Source of the DNA: Coniella vitis
Taxonomy: Eukaryota > Ascomycota > Sordariomycetes > Diaporthales > Schizoparmaceae
Reading direction: 5' to 3'
Assembly: GCA_011317545.1 (NCBI GenBank)
Contig: WUJK01000014.1
Coordinates: 434,001 to 498,000, forward strand
DNA length: 64,000 nt
Position 1 is the stretch's first letter. Each line of letters begins with the position of its first letter. The notes beneath the pieces were generated by a model. That model was not told the origin of the DNA, did no database searches, and saw nothing but the letters and a program-made list of their open reading frames with translations. The translations under genes and the position numbers were made by a program. Of the stretch, positions 1 through 12,549 are shown piece by piece.

Positions 1-1839
1 AAGTGAGCGCTTGATGCGTGTCCACTTGGCGTCAAGGGGAATTTCGACACCTTTGCTGTCGGGTGCCAGACGAGAACAGCGTTGAGAAGCCGTGCCAGCT
101 GTGTATGGCGGAGGTAGGCCACTAGAAGCAGGTACGGATCCAACGGGGTCATTGAGCGAATATCCGGGCGGAGGCGTCATCATGGTAGGAGAGATGGGAG
201 TGCTTTCAGGGGCCTCTGGTACAGCAGGGCCTTCTGAATAGGTAGAAGGCGGCATGTATCGTGGCGATGTCCCGAATGCTTTTGCAGCTGGAGAAGGAGA
301 AGTAGACGTTGTCGCCTCTGGGGAAAGCGAGGCCTGGCCCCTGTAGGTTGAAGGCGGCGGTGGTAGATAGCGCCCATTCGGCGGTGTTCCTGGAGAAACA
401 CCCGAATCTGAGGTCGGACGCATTGCTGGTGAGAGGTGCCGCCTACTAGGCCGGGCCGCAAGGGAGTCGGCGTGCTGCCGGTCGCAATCCATCAGGTCCT
501 GCGTCGAAATGAGAGCCAGTTGTTGTTTGCTGCTGGCCAGGTCTGCGTCCGAGACAGAATCAGACGACGATCTCTCCCATGGCAATAGTACGGGCGCCGT
601 ATCGGCAGCGGGCGATGTCTGGGGATTATATCGGGCTGTTGGAGCCTGCTCGGGCAGCCTTGGAGCTTGTTTGACGGCTGGTGCGAATTTCTCATTGGCG
701 AGAGTGGGAGACATGGCCTCCTTGGGTGACATGGCGTCGCCACGCGCTACTGGCGGTGGCAGAGATGAAGATCCGTATTGCTGGCGAGACCCATCTGCAG
801 GTGTTGGCGTGTCGGGATAGGGCACAAATTGCTGGGGTGCATATGCAGGCCCGCCGTGGGCGCTGTCCAGCAGACCACGAACGGAGGGGGGATTCTCGTC
901 CACTGAAGCGGTTGCGTCCAGGCCGCGTATGTATGCACGCAGCACCTCCTGGAAGCCTGTCAGTCTCCATTATGATAGAAGGAATGACCAAACAAACGCG
1001 GCTGCGTATGCAGAAGGGGTGGGAAGCAGGTTGGCTTCCCTCGTCTTGTGCATGTCTTTTGCGACCGCCAACTCTGCGGTGAATGATAAAGAAAGAAACA
1101 AGGAAAAAAAGAGATTTGCGGACCGAGACATGCAGGTCATATATTGGTTGGGACCGCTGCCACTTACCTTGTGTTTTCGCAATACATCGCTGGAAAAGCC
1201 TTCTTTGGCCAGCTCGGACGAGAAGACCTGCCACAATTCTTCGTTGTTGTCATCTGCGGCTTCGCCTGACGCCCTGGCTTTGGCTCGGCGCTGGAAGCAC
1301 CGAGCGGCAACGGCATCGATTTTGTCCTTGATGGAGTTTTGCTGGTTGACATTGGTTTGGTCAGGGCGCACCGGTTGTGGCTGCCTTGCCGGGTTGTGCA
1401 ACTGCACCGTGTCGAGAAAGATGTCAATGTGCGTCTTTTGGTTGGCCAACTTGATGCGCAGCAGCTGGAGCATGTCTCTCTCGCGGTCTTCGAGTTTCTT
1501 GGCTCCATGGTCTGCGCGATGGTACGGACCATCCTCTACGCCATCGTCACTGGGCGACGAGCCGTACTTGTGAAGAATGGTATCGAGCTGCTTCAGCGCA
1601 AAGTCTGTGTCCTCAAGCAGGGGAGCCAGCTGCCGCGCATACACCGAGGCCTGTTGCTGGGCGCTGTTGAGCAGACTGTCTGGGTCCTCGGCCTCGGCGC
1701 GCAGGTTCTTGATGACCATGTGTAATGGGCGCACGACAGAGGCAACATCGTCGAAATCAGGGCCCGATGTCTTGGCCCGCCGATAGAGCGAGCGCGCATA
1801 GGCGGCCAACTCTGTGATGGACGTGCTGTCGACAGCCAT
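1..1839 (-). CDS. Conserved fungal protein, 3' end beyond window (possible DUF8035 protein)
   Basis: Two exons are visible: 1168-1839 and 1-948, separated by a 219-bp intron with a GTAAGT donor and a TTCCAG acceptor. Both boundaries are phase 0, and the frame stays open for 316 codons to the window edge. The start is the ATG at 1837-1839. Residues 1-224 are mostly charged and helical and lack a motif I can name. The second exon is long, disordered and rich in Pro, Ser and Thr. The last visible residues (DAKWTRIKRSL at the edge) resemble the start of the short conserved C-terminal domain that I recall as DUF8035 in filamentous fungi; that match is from memory. Function is unknown. The next kilobase to the left should decide the domain call. 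Confidence 0.7.
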
Positions 1840-4800
1840 GTTGGCCCCTTTGTGTCTATGTTGCGTGTTGAACGGAACGGAACGGTCGTAGGTGTCAAGC
1901 TGCGCTGAGTGAGTGCCCAGCGAGGGCCGCTTGCTTTTTTTGGGTTTGAGCCCAGGCTAGTAGCAAGGGGTGCGTCTTGTCAGACGGACTCTTGGTGATT
2001 GTCCTTTGTGTCAAGCGTGTGCTATTCGAACGTCTCGGGACGTGCCGAAAGTAAAAGTTTGGGCAAGCGAAGAGGAGGCGCAAAAGTAGAAGTTGTGGGT
2101 GTCTTTAGGTCTTGTGCGAGGAAAAGCGGCGCAGACCTGCTTGGCGAGCAGCGTTCGGGGAGGCTATGTAATTCGGCGCGTGATATAATGTCATTGGCAT
2201 GCCCAGGCGAGGTGTGAGTGGGCAGGATCAAGTTGAAAGACAAGCCGCGAGCTACACACTGTAAGTACCCAGGTAAGCTGTAAGGACAGTGTTGCCAGCA
2301 AAACACGGTCTGATCGGCTGGACCAGGCCTGGGAGAAGGAGGAGGGCTGTACCTAGTCTCTGAGGAGGCGAAAAGCGGTGGCCAATGGGCGCTGGTCAGA
2401 TCACGGGCAGCGACCAATAAGGGACAGGCTAGGGTAGCAGTGATGCGTATCTATCTGCTCGAGTACAATGTACTGAAAAGAGCGACAGACTCGTACAGAG
2501 GAGTAGGTCGATGGCGACGACAGCAGGTTTTGAGGCACTGTACCATGACAAAAAAAGTCACTGGCCAGCAGAGAGACACTGGGCGGCAGAGAATGCTAGT
2601 CATTGAAGGTCAGAAGCCGTAGATGGACGGCCAGACGGCCAGGCGGACGTCCACGCTGGGGAAAAGAATGCTTCTTGTACACTGGCAGAAAGCTTTGCAA
2701 AAGACGGGGCTCTGCTGGCCCTACTCGCCCACACCACGGACTGCTTGCCCGAGGATCAGTTGACACTGAAAGCTGCACCTTTTGATAAGGGACCTTTGCA
2801 TTTCGTTTGTCCCTTTGCAAAGGCTGTGTAGCTTGTGGCTGATCGATTCCCGAGGGCTAACAATCCAATTCTTGTGCAGGGCAGGAAGCAACTTGGAGTG
2901 GCAACTGGACTCGGTAGATGCCATCTTGAGCCAGAAGATACGGCCTGACTGGTCTATTCCAGTGCGAACGCTTATGGCCGAGGGCCGGATAGAAGGAAAC
3001 AAGAACCCTTAACGGCCCTGGCAATCAGCAGTGTCGACGACGTCAACGTCAACGTTGCTGGTCCGGAATGCATCTCCTCGAAAAAAAGATGAAACAGTAG
3101 GGCAACGGGCCCACTGCCGTGCTTTGTGGTTGCACTAGAAGACAAGTGACTAAAGACATGGGTATGCAACCATGACGATGCTTTCTGTGATAACGAAGAG
3201 TCGGAGGAGGTGATGGTGGTGGTGATGGTGCTGAATGGTGGGTGCTACCTGTTCTCAGGGTCTTGCAAAAAGATATTGCAGGGCGTTCATAGGTAGGCGC
3301 CAGGGTGCTAACGGGCATCCTGCCCACGGGGTTCCCCAGAGTGGGCAAGTACAACGTGGGCAAGTCAGGGGTCTAGGGTGCCTGACGTCAGGCCATGATT
3401 TCATCGAGCTCGGGCCCATGCGCACGCTGTAACCCCCCGTAGTCACCCTCTGGCAGGAGCGGCCCGTTCTGTAGCTTCCTTGACTGTGCCAGGAACAGCT
3501 TCATTTCGCACTGAGCACCTGGCGGTAGCCTCGAGAAACGGTGTCTCTTTGGTGGATGAATAATCCAGAGTCGTCGCCCACAGCAGCTGTTTTCTGGCTA
3601 CAAATGGCACTTTTCCCTCTGCAGGTCACAGCCCCTCGGAGAACAGCCACCACAGACGCGCGCCACATCGCGAGCCACACACACAAACCGTTTCCTATTC
3701 GGGAAAGTAAACGGCTTGCCTCCACCATCTCAACCTCTCCAAACCTCCTTCTGACCTCAGCTTTTCTTGGACATCAAGTCTCTTGGGGGAACATCATCAG
3801 AGAAGCACTGCAAAAGACAAACAAAACACCACACCTTGACGTCCAAGATACTGAACACGTCTGCGATAGATGCCCAAAGGTAAATGCAGAACAGCCTCGC
3901 ATTAGCTTCTCCTTGGCTGGGCGCAAACAGGCCAAGCACCAGACGATATGGGGCAGTGGACTCGTCTGGCGAGCCCCAGCTGAGCATGCTGACTGCATCT
4001 GCAGGCTGTGTTTGCGGCTTTCATCCCAACTTATGCGAAGCCATCATTATCTTGCCGCGCTTTGCAATATGCACTTTCATCCGGAAAGCCTTCGCTACCG
4101 CAGACGTAGACGACGTCTAGTTTGCTATTGCCACCCATATCGTCATGCACAATTGTGACAATGGCATTCAAAAAAAAAGATACACATCCCAGCATTTTCG
4201 GTGAGTCTTTGAATTCGGGCGGCGGATTTCATATGCAGTCAGCAATTGCGGAATTCATCCCCTATACAAGTCCAAGCAGCTAGCTGGCTGCACCTGTGGC
4301 TGGCGTGCTCTGAACAAAGGGCCGGTAGGATCTGAGTCTTGACTGGCAGTCTGTGATATCTTGCTTCGGTACATAGCCATTCTCACCAATCTTTATACCA
4401 TAAACAAGGATGAATGGACGGTAGAGGCAGCAGGAAGCAGTTGAGGCTCTGCGCAACAAGAAATGGACCATCTCACCTGGGTAGGTCCGTTGCAGCCAAG
4501 TCATGGTTTGTTGGCTCATCTCACGGATAGTTCAAGAGACCCGTGCTTCATGTTGATGCAGGTGTGGCCATATTTGTCTTTGACTCTGGAACGGACAAGC
4601 AGGGTGTTGTTGAACAGTTGAGCACATAGTAGAAAGACGGCGATCCACACAGCAATCCTAACGGCAGTACGAAAGGAATCAGGTATGCCTCCTTGATGAC
4701 AGAGGGAGGAGGACCCTCCACCATCTTCTCAAAACGCCTCTGTATAAACTCACTCAATATTCAGTACACACGGACTGGATGCAGGTCTTGAATGTAGCGA

Positions 4801-5008
4801 GCATCCACTCATCACACTACATTGTTCACCCCCCGCCTATCCAACCTAGCTATAGTACGCCGGCCATTCATGTATATCTCTCATCGTCATCCAGCCTTGT
4901 TGATCAAACTTTGCTTGCCTCGATATTGCATGGCGCACGACAGTCTGTGCCCACACCACCATACCAACACCACTCAAAACACCGCGCTCGCCCCCAAAAA
5001 CAAGAACC
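1840..5008. other. 3.2-kb spacer, no supported gene
   Basis: This lies between the start of the left-edge gene and the 3' end of utp8. Open frames on both strands (the longest is about 205 codons at 3541-4158, +) have no recognisable domain, lack convincing splice structure and have biased composition. It may hold the promoter and 5' leader of the left gene and the utp8 3' UTR. I saw no tRNA-like B box. Confidence 0.5.
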
Positions 5009-7977
5009 CTATATGCTGATTCTCTCCAGCGAGTATGCACCAACCCGCTGGCTGAGCAAGTGTCCCACCTCTCTTTTTCTCCTCCGCGTCACCTCGCCAC
5101 CCGCAACAATCTTGTCCGCCGAAATCCTCTCCTTGGCACGGAGACCCAGCGGCAGCATCGCAGACGTCTCTGCAAGCTTACCACCAGCAGCGCTGACCGC
5201 ACCCGCACCAGCACTGCCCGCGCCGCTACTGCTCTCGTTTGTAGGCGAGATGCGCAGGACCAACGGAGGGCCATCGCCCCGCCTGTGCTTTTGCCCCGTT
5301 TCCGCTTCTGCCTTTTGCACCCCGTTGCCGTACCGCACCGCTTCCGAGACGATGCCGCGCAGGAAGACGGCTTCCTGCACGCCCTCGAGCGCAGCGCTCA
5401 CCTCGAGCTTGAGCGACGCCAGGAAATCTGCAGAGTCCATGTGGTCGCCAGCGCCAGCAGCCACAATCGCATCATTGATCAACCAGCCGCCGGGGCCCAC
5501 TGCGTCAATACACCGGCACAACAGGTCAGAGATGAGGCTGATGCTCCCGTCGGGCGGCGCCTCCAGCTCGTCATCCTTGTCGAGTTGCGTGGTGTCCAGG
5601 TAGCGCGTGGTCCAGCCGTCCTTGACGAGCTCCATGCGCAGCACGTAGATGAGGGAGAGGATCTCCTCGGGCTTGTAGCTCCGGCGTAGTACACGGATAG
5701 TTGACACGCGTGGGCAGCTGGCCAGCTTGCCAAAGGCAACGCTCAGGCCCCGCCCGCGAATGAGGGATTGGTCGCCCAGGTGGAAGTATTCTGCAGCTTC
5801 CAACTCTTGCACCGCGCGTTCGAGCTCGTGGCCGATGGCGTTCTGGTCGACCAAGGCAGCGGCGTCATCTGGATTGCCTCCGGTGGCGTCGGACACTTGT
5901 GAGTCAAAAGTGAGCAGTTTCGGTGCGATTTTGGTGGGATCTTGCACCAGCTCGAGGCTGCGCATAATGAGGCGGATGGAGGTAAGCAGCTCGGCAGCGC
6001 CCAGCTTGGTAGAGGATAGGTAGGACAGCAGCAGCTCAAAGACGGGATCGACTTGTACCAGGACCTGGGGCAGCGCTTCTCCAAAGACAAAATCCACATC
6101 CTCCATGCCTCGTACCTCGTCCTTGAAGGCTGACTTGAGGTTCGAAACGGTCAGGTGGCCTGCGTCGATCAGCATCGTAAGCACGTTGCTCTGTGGCAGC
6201 CTGCAGCTGAGCCTCGCCTCGCCCGAAGCCACCTCTGGTGCATCTGACCATGCGAAAACGCGAGAAATGGCAAAGAGGACCCATCGCCGGTCAAAGTACC
6301 GATACTCGGTCCGTGAAGCAGGCAATATCCACTCTGGAAGCCTGGATGGTTCTTGGTCTGCTTCCAGTTCGTTCTCGCCGCCGTTGTTTGTACCGTTCAC
6401 CGAATCGCCAATAGGCTTGATCTCAATGCCAAACTTGCCGGCCAAGAGTTGTTCGAACTTGGCAATTTCGTTTGCAGCCAAGAGCTCATCTGCTCTCTGC
6501 ACATCTGCCGTGAAATCTGACCAATATTTTCCGGATACGCTGCCAGGGAGGCTGGAAAAGCTCGTAGAAACGCTTGCAGTCTCGGTGTCTGGTTTGGCCC
6601 TTTTGGGATCTCTGTGATTGGGGATACCGCGGCCTATCGAGTCGATCAATAACCCTTCGGATCGGCGTTTCTTGCCGCGTGTTCTGGGTGCCTCGAGCTG
6701 CACAGCAACCAGCGATGCGCCGTACATGGCTACTGCGATTTCAAGGCGGGCAAAATATGCCACCAGAGAGACGGGAGACGGCACTACGTCTTTGGTTGCG
6801 GAGTCGAGTTCGAAGGGCGCGGAGGCCTGTAGAGACTGGTAAATCGGGTTGTAAACATCCAGAGTTTCGGCTTTGGCCGCGAGGACAGAGGATTTGGAGA
6901 GCCTAATGAAAGACTGGATGCCAGACACCTCAAGTTCGCATTCGACCTTGACTATGCTCTTGGTTAGATCGTAGGTGACGAGGGATCCGTCTTGCAATTC
7001 CATGAGCGACCCGGTGCTAATGTCCAGACGAAGGCTTCCAGAGCCATCCGCGGCTCCGACTGATGATGGAATGGGAGCAGTATGAATTTGTACCAGCCTC
7101 CCGCCAGCCTGTTGTTCCGAGGAGGAAACAACGCCCAGGATGTGTAAATGCCGGGTCGCATGATGACCGTCGCCCGAGGCTTTCGTGATGAGGACGAGCA
7201 TGTCCTGAGCGGAAACGTCTTGTCTCGATCGCAACAGCGATGAGAATGCATCTTCCTTGCCGCCGAAAAAGCCAGAAACCACATCGCTTGCCAACGCCGC
7301 TTGGACCAACTCGACTTGCAGGCGACACTTCTTGGGCACGGAGGCCAGGTCCTGGCGGAGAATCTCTGGCGATGTCCCCCATTTCTTGCGTAGGTCTTCG
7401 CCCTGGTAGCACATCACAGAACCGTCCTCGGCGACCGCCAGCAGGTCAAACTTGGCGTCATCCTCGCTGGAAGTAGAGGTTGTGCTCAAGTGAACCAACT
7501 TTTGCGTGTGATCCACCTGCTTGGAAACAATGGTTGAAGTCGTGTCGCCTGATGCGCCCAGCACGTCCTTGAACAGGGAAATCCTTGCTTTTGGGTCGCG
7601 CGTCGAGATGTAGGTGTAGCGCGCAGCGTCTCTGCTCTTTGCGACCCGCCATCTCGTCGAACAGGGCGGGCAGGTGAAGATAGACTGCGGGGAGACGGGG
7701 TAGGAGGTGATCAATCTTTGGGAGGGGACCTGCGCGATATCAGTATACAGCCATTGCGCCATTCGAAACGGTCTGTTGCAGAGAGACCAACATCGTATAG
7801 GTTGACTGCCTCGCCGTCGATGCCCACGGCCAGTTCCGGCCGCTTCCTCTTCTTGGATCCTTGCTGCTGGCCCCAGACATCGCCGACTGCATAGGCACTC
7901 CCGCTGCCTTCGCGGTTCAAAGGTCGGGGTAGCGTGGTGAGGACATAGGGCTTCTGGATGTTGTACGTGGCAGCCAT
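5009..7977 (-). CDS. utp8: Utp8, U3 snoRNP / t-UTP subunit
   Basis: The product (968 aa) belongs to the Utp8 family. Utp8 is a subunit of the UtpA/t-UTP complex that joins nascent 35S pre-rRNA early and supports rDNA transcription and 18S processing in the nucleolus; in yeast it is also linked to tRNA export. Exons are 7792-7977 and 5009-7729. The 62-bp intron (GTTGGT donor, CGCAG acceptor) is phase 0 and joins residue 62 (LYD) to VPSQRLITSYPV. The N terminus (IQKPYVL, then KKRKRPEL and VGIDGEAVNLYD) matches the conserved start of fungal Utp8, and the following residues look like a beta-propeller. The long ORF's own first Met lies inside the intron and is not the true start. Length is typical for filamentous fungi (yeast Utp8 is shorter). 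The gene is transcribed away from elg1. Confidence 0.88.
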
Positions 7978-8805
7978 GGTGAACGTACAGCTCCGTCGGA
8001 AGAAGCTTGACGGGGGAGGAGAGGGTGTTGGTGAGCGAATGGGCCTGATAGAGAAAGTGCCCGCCCAGCAGTCTCTATGGAATGCGAAGACCAGAAAAAA
8101 AATTGAGGACGGACTGGGGGCCTGTCCTTATCGCTTATCGGGTTCCTGGCCAGCGGGTCTGGTGCATGCTGTATCCCTGCAGCAGGGGTCCCGATCAGAA
8201 TCCCAGTTGCCTCATCCAGCCGAAATGTTGTAGGGCTCCTCACCGCAAGCAATATAACTCGTTATGTTTGAAATATGCAGTGGTATGTAGAGTTGGAGGA
8301 GCACTACTTTTATCCTATAGCTGTTCAAGTCTGATTTCTGTATCGCAAGTTCAAGTGAGTGCAGGACTTGAAGGCCATTTTGGGAAGGTGGGGCAGTTCA
8401 GCTACCATGATTGGCCCTAGGCAAAGCAGGGGCGTCATAGCGAATTGGCTGCATGAAAGAGTCGCGCTCTATCCCGACGCGCCTGCCTGCTGAGAAGCGC
8501 GCCTTCCTTTGCAGCGTCCACTCCAATATACCTTCAAATTCACACAATCTTCCGCCATAATCACACTGATATATTTCTACTATATGCTATACCATTTCTA
8601 TTCTGGTCCTCTCTAGCTCACCATATCACCATCATACCAGCTACATGCTTATTGAATTTTGGCGAATCACCTAAACCCATTTTATCCGCCACTTGCGATG
8701 CTCTGAACGCCTTGCCCACCTCGAGCGTGTAGCACAACAACGACATACTTTCTTTGGCAATAGTAGCGTCACTTACTATCCTTTTTGATCCGATGGTCTG
8801 AGCAG
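7978..8805. promoter_or_regulatory. Shared divergent promoter region, utp8 / elg1
   Basis: This 828-bp spacer separates the utp8 start (leftward) from the elg1 start (rightward), so it must carry both promoters unless further 5' exons exist. No clear TATA box or known factor site could be assigned to either gene. Confidence 0.5.
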
Positions 8806-11800
8806 ATGGGGCCAGTTGTTGTCGCGATGGCGAGTAGCGACTCTCTCGTCGAGCCAAAGAAGCTCCACCCATTTTTCACTGCACCCAAAACCCTTCCGGT
8901 CGACCCCAAGGCCACGAAAGACCTGCCAACACATATCAAGGCCCAGGATGCCTGCAACTCTACCGAAGAACAAGGGAAAAGTCAGGATGGCAGTGGACAA
9001 GAGTGTAGTGTGCCCAAAAGCACAAAGCGAAAGACTGCAGAGGAGGCAGACGGCGACTGGGAGGCTGTCAAGAAACCACGTCGTGGTCGTAAGAAGGCCG
9101 TCCCCCAAACCTCATCCATAACCAGCCACTTTCCAAAAGCGACTGGTGATGAAGCAGATAAAAATGTAGACGAAGACAGTTCTGCAGCTCAAGAAGAGCG
9201 CACATTGGCAGAGGCTGAACAAGGAGGACCCAATCCCTCAGTTTTCATTCTTGATTCTGCTGCTGCTATCACTACCACCAACAGTTTTCCTCCTCCGGCA
9301 GTTATCTTACCACCTGAAGACAAGATTGAGTCACCAATACACCCTGCCTCTTTCTCCGAGCAACAGCCTGCACTCGAGAATGCCCCTCCAAAGAAAGTCC
9401 TGCAGTTCAACCGCAAGACAGGCACCATTGGCTCTCCTCCGAAATCGAAAGCGAGCAAAATCTCGAAACAAGCTGTAAAGGACGAAGAAAGCCGCGCGAA
9501 TACAGACATTGCCACATCAAAGCAATCTAGAAAGCCGACCAAGCTCGTAAAGATCGTGTACGGCACCGACGACGCGTCTAGAAAGCGCGTGGGTAGCAGG
9601 ATTGACGAAACATTGGCTGCACCTGCTGCTCCTGCCACTAAGCGGAAACGAAGAACGAGAAAACCAGCGGACGAACATAAAAAAGAAGATCGTAGCGAAG
9701 CCAGAAAGGTTGAGGAGACGACAAAGAAAGAACCGCATCCCTTCTTCACGGGAAAGCCCCCGAAAAAGACAACCGAAGCAGCAGCACACCCAGCCTCCGA
9801 TGCAAAAGTCAAAGAAGGACCAATCGCAAAATCATCGACCGCAGTCGCCCGACCAAGAGTATTCAGCTCAACACCGTGCTCGCCCAAGAAGAATCGAGTC
9901 GCACCATCCAACTTGCCCATGCCTCAGTTTGGTATCAAGTCCCTGGGTCTCAAGACTCCAGGCGCCCGCCTGCCTGCATGGCCCCCCAAGGATATGGTCC
10001 ATGTCAGAGGTGAAGACGTTGCGCCATGTGTTGCGCAATTGTCTACTCAGTTGGGCCATGCGAGAAAATGTAAAGGCAGATCAACTCGAATATCATCGGC
10101 AGAGAGAGTCTTGAACGATTTGGTAGACAAACTTCCAATTTCCAATATTCTAGCCGACTTAGAGGCAGTCGACAACGACGCTTTTCAGCCGCCTCCTCCA
10201 GGGCTCCGATTGCCACAAAAGCATTTCGAAAGTGGCGTGAAACTTGAAAGACGAATCGCCTGCGCACTCCGGAACCCACAGCACCCTGCTCTAGCCAAGT
10301 TGCGGGACTCGTTGGCGACCACGCTCGCTGCGTTTGACAAGTTCACCTGCGAATCATCCAGTTGGACCCATAAATATGCGCCTCAATCTAGCGTTGAAGT
10401 TCTCCAGTATGGCAGAGAGGTCTTCTTGTTGCGGGACTGGCTGGAAGCTCTCCAGGTGCAGTCTGTCGATACGGGAGAGGCAAAACCAAAGCAGGCAAAA
10501 CCGCCCAAGAAGAAGCGCAAAAAGAACAATTTGGACAGTTTTGTCGTCGACGATGACGAGGAGGATGATTTGATGGATGAAGTGTCTGACTTGGAGGAGG
10601 ACTGGGTCCCTGATAAACGAGGCATGAAAAAGACCGTGATACGCGCAGGCGATGTTGCCGCCAAGTCCCGCAAAGATGGCAAGCGCTTGACCAATGCGGT
10701 TGTGATCAGTGGTCCGCACGGCTGTGGCAAGACGGCAGCTGTGTATGCCATCGCGAAAGAGCTAGACTTTGAAATCTTTGAGATCAATGCGGGCAGCCGC
10801 AGAAGCGGCAAGGACATCCTTGAGAAAATTGGCGACATGACGAGGAATCACTTGGTCCAACATCACTCTGCAGATGCGCCGTCGAATCCCATTGACGAAG
10901 AGGAAGTTGCCGAGGATATCAAATCTGGCAAGCAATCGACCATGAACGCGTTCTTCAAACAAAAGTCGCCACCTCAGCCTGCGCAGCCCATGAAGATCAT
11001 GAAACAACCACAACCCGCCGCGGCAAAAGCCGACAAGAAGCCAGCACCAAAGGGCCAGAAACAGTCATTGATCCTCTTGGACGAAATTGATGTGCTGTAT
11101 GACGAAGATAAGCAATTCTGGAATACCGTCATGACTTTGATTGTACAATCTAGGCGCCCCTTCGTCATGACCTGCAATGATGAGGAGCTTGTTCCATTGC
11201 AAGCCCTCAGCCTTCATGGCATTTTCCGGTTCAGTGCGCCGCCAGCAGACTTGGCCGTCGACCGCCTGCTTCTGATTGCAGCTCGCGAAGGGCATGCCCT
11301 TGATCGAAACGCCGTTGAAGCACTCTACGAGGCTCGCCAACAAGACATGCGAGCCTGCCTGATGGACCTCAACTACTGGTGTCAAATAGCCGTCGGTGAT
11401 AGACGAGCAGGTTTCGATTGGTTCTACCCACGCTGGCCGAAAGGTTGTGATGTTGACGACCAAGGCAAAGTCATTCGCGTCATAAGCCAGGACACGTATA
11501 CGGAAGGTCTCGGGTGGCTCGGTCACGATTACATGGCTCATGAAACCGAAAGTGAGAGACACGAGGAAGAGTTATTGCAAGAAGCCAGAGATTCTTGGCA
11601 GCTGGACGTTGGCAACTGGCATGACTCTCTTGACATTGCGTCGTGGGCAGCCCTCCAGCAATGTGCCACCTTGGCGGACAGACGCCGGGTGCTTGAGGAA
11701 TACGAGAGCTTTGCCGACGCATTGAGCACAGCTGACTTGTTTTCTTCCTTTGCCTTTGCTGCCTCGGACCAGGATCAGGTTGATTGGACCCAGCCTGAAC

Positions 11801-12549
11801 TCGGAGACAAGGCGCGGGACGACTTCACCCTGGGCCGCCAGTTACTCGATGCACCTATGCTATCGACGTATGACCCGCTCGTCACCTCGTTACCGATCAC
11901 TCTGCGATGCTCTGCGCGAAAGGAATTGCAACAATCTGCTCTTGGCTCACCGTCGTCGAAGCTGCAGCCGCTGGATGAGGCTCGCCTTGTTGCTCGCATT
12001 CGAGAGCATGCCAAAGCACTCGCTATGGCAACGCCTGTTGACCGTGACGACTTCAGCAATGCTTTCGACAAGCTTGCCATTTCTGGCAAGAGCTCCAATG
12101 CGTCAGGCTACCTGGATTATTCCGTCTTTGACGGTGTGTTCAGCAATATCGCTGTCGATGTAGCACCATATGTGCGTGGCATCATCTCGTTTGAGAGGGA
12201 TCTCCAGGTGCAGCGGCAGAAGCTTAGTAGTCTTCTGAGCCAGGGCGGCACAAAGAGACGCAAGACGCGAGCATCAAATGCAGCCCTCGAAGGCGGATCC
12301 AGAAGCACGACACGACGAGACAAGTGGTTCGACGTTGACCTCAACGGGATCCTGGTCATGCGAACGGCAGGCGACGGGTGGTCTGCTGCGCTCAAAGAGG
12401 TGCAGCCGAGTAGCCACGCAGATTCCGCTGAATCTGTCCCAGGTCTCTCATTGGCGGCCAGCAAAAGACGGAACACCGGCTTGACTGGTAACTTTGAGGA
12501 TGGCCAATCCAGCAGCGGCAGCGACACGGATGCCGATCAATTGGCTTGA
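8806..12549 (+). CDS. elg1: Elg1/ATAD5-type alternative clamp loader large subunit
   Basis: A single-exon AAA+ ATPase of about 1247 aa. Elg1 replaces Rfc1 in an RFC-like complex with Rfc2-5 and unloads PCNA from chromatin after replication. Visible motifs: Walker A GPHGCGKT (residues 636-643), Walker B LLDEID (DEID at 759-762) and sensor-1 asparagine in MTCND (N791). A canonical PIP box, QSTMNAFF, starts at residue 710 in an insertion between the Walker motifs. The first 600 residues are disordered and Lys-rich, with two HPFF motifs (residues 21-24 and 311-314). An acidic DDDEEDD stretch precedes the ATPase. The first in-frame ATG is 8806; ATG 8827 has a better context (G at -3, G at +4) and may be the real start. 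The open frame extends further up only through non-ATG codons. Length suits filamentous-fungal Elg1. Confidence 0.87.
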   Translation: MGPVVVAMASSDSLVEPKKLHPFFTAPKTLPVDPKATKDLPTHIKAQDACNSTEEQGKSQDGSGQECSVPKSTKRKTAEEADGDWEAVKKPRRGRKKAVPQTSSITSHFPKATGDEADKNVDEDSSAAQEERTLAEAEQGGPNPSVFILDSAAAITTTNSFPPPAVILPPEDKIESPIHPASFSEQQPALENAPPKKVLQFNRKTGTIGSPPKSKASKISKQAVKDEESRANTDIATSKQSRKPTKLVKIVYGTDDASRKRVGSRIDETLAAPAAPATKRKRRTRKPADEHKKEDRSEARKVEETTKKEPHPFFTGKPPKKTTEAAAHPASDAKVKEGPIAKSSTAVARPRVFSSTPCSPKKNRVAPSNLPMPQFGIKSLGLKTPGARLPAWPPKDMVHVRGEDVAPCVAQLSTQLGHARKCKGRSTRISSAERVLNDLVDKLPISNILADLEAVDNDAFQPPPPGLRLPQKHFESGVKLERRIACALRNPQHPALAKLRDSLATTLAAFDKFTCESSSWTHKYAPQSSVEVLQYGREVFLLRDWLEALQVQSVDTGEAKPKQAKPPKKKRKKNNLDSFVVDDDEEDDLMDEVSDLEEDWVPDKRGMKKTVIRAGDVAAKSRKDGKRLTNAVVISGPHGCGKTAAVYAIAKELDFEIFEINAGSRRSGKDILEKIGDMTRNHLVQHHSADAPSNPIDEEEVAEDIKSGKQSTMNAFFKQKSPPQPAQPMKIMKQPQPAAAKADKKPAPKGQKQSLILLDEIDVLYDEDKQFWNTVMTLIVQSRRPFVMTCNDEELVPLQALSLHGIFRFSAPPADLAVDRLLLIAAREGHALDRNAVEALYEARQQDMRACLMDLNYWCQIAVGDRRAGFDWFYPRWPKGCDVDDQGKVIRVISQDTYTEGLGWLGHDYMAHETESERHEEELLQEARDSWQLDVGNWHDSLDIASWAALQQCATLADRRRVLEEYESFADALSTADLFSSFAFAASDQDQVDWTQPELGDKARDDFTLGRQLLDAPMLSTYDPLVTSLPITLRCSARKELQQSALGSPSSKLQPLDEARLVARIREHAKALAMATPVDRDDFSNAFDKLAISGKSSNASGYLDYSVFDGVFSNIAVDVAPYVRGIISFERDLQVQRQKLSSLLSQGGTKRRKTRASNAALEGGSRSTTRRDKWFDVDLNGILVMRTAGDGWSAALKEVQPSSHADSAESVPGLSLAASKRRNTGLTGNFEDGQSSSGSDTDADQLA

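Noticed and set aside
3541..4158. 205-codon plus-strand frame
   Set aside because: No domain, many His/Arg/Ser codons, overlapping minus-strand frames of similar quality and no splice structure.
4280..4757. Two adjacent minus-strand frames that could be joined into a small spliced gene
   Set aside because: A possible GTGAGA donor exists, but no conserved segment is recognised and no convincing acceptor/phase pair was found.
8785..8805. Extension of Elg1 upstream of the first ATG
   Set aside because: The frame opens with TTG, not ATG, and no splice acceptor was identified that would make it coding.
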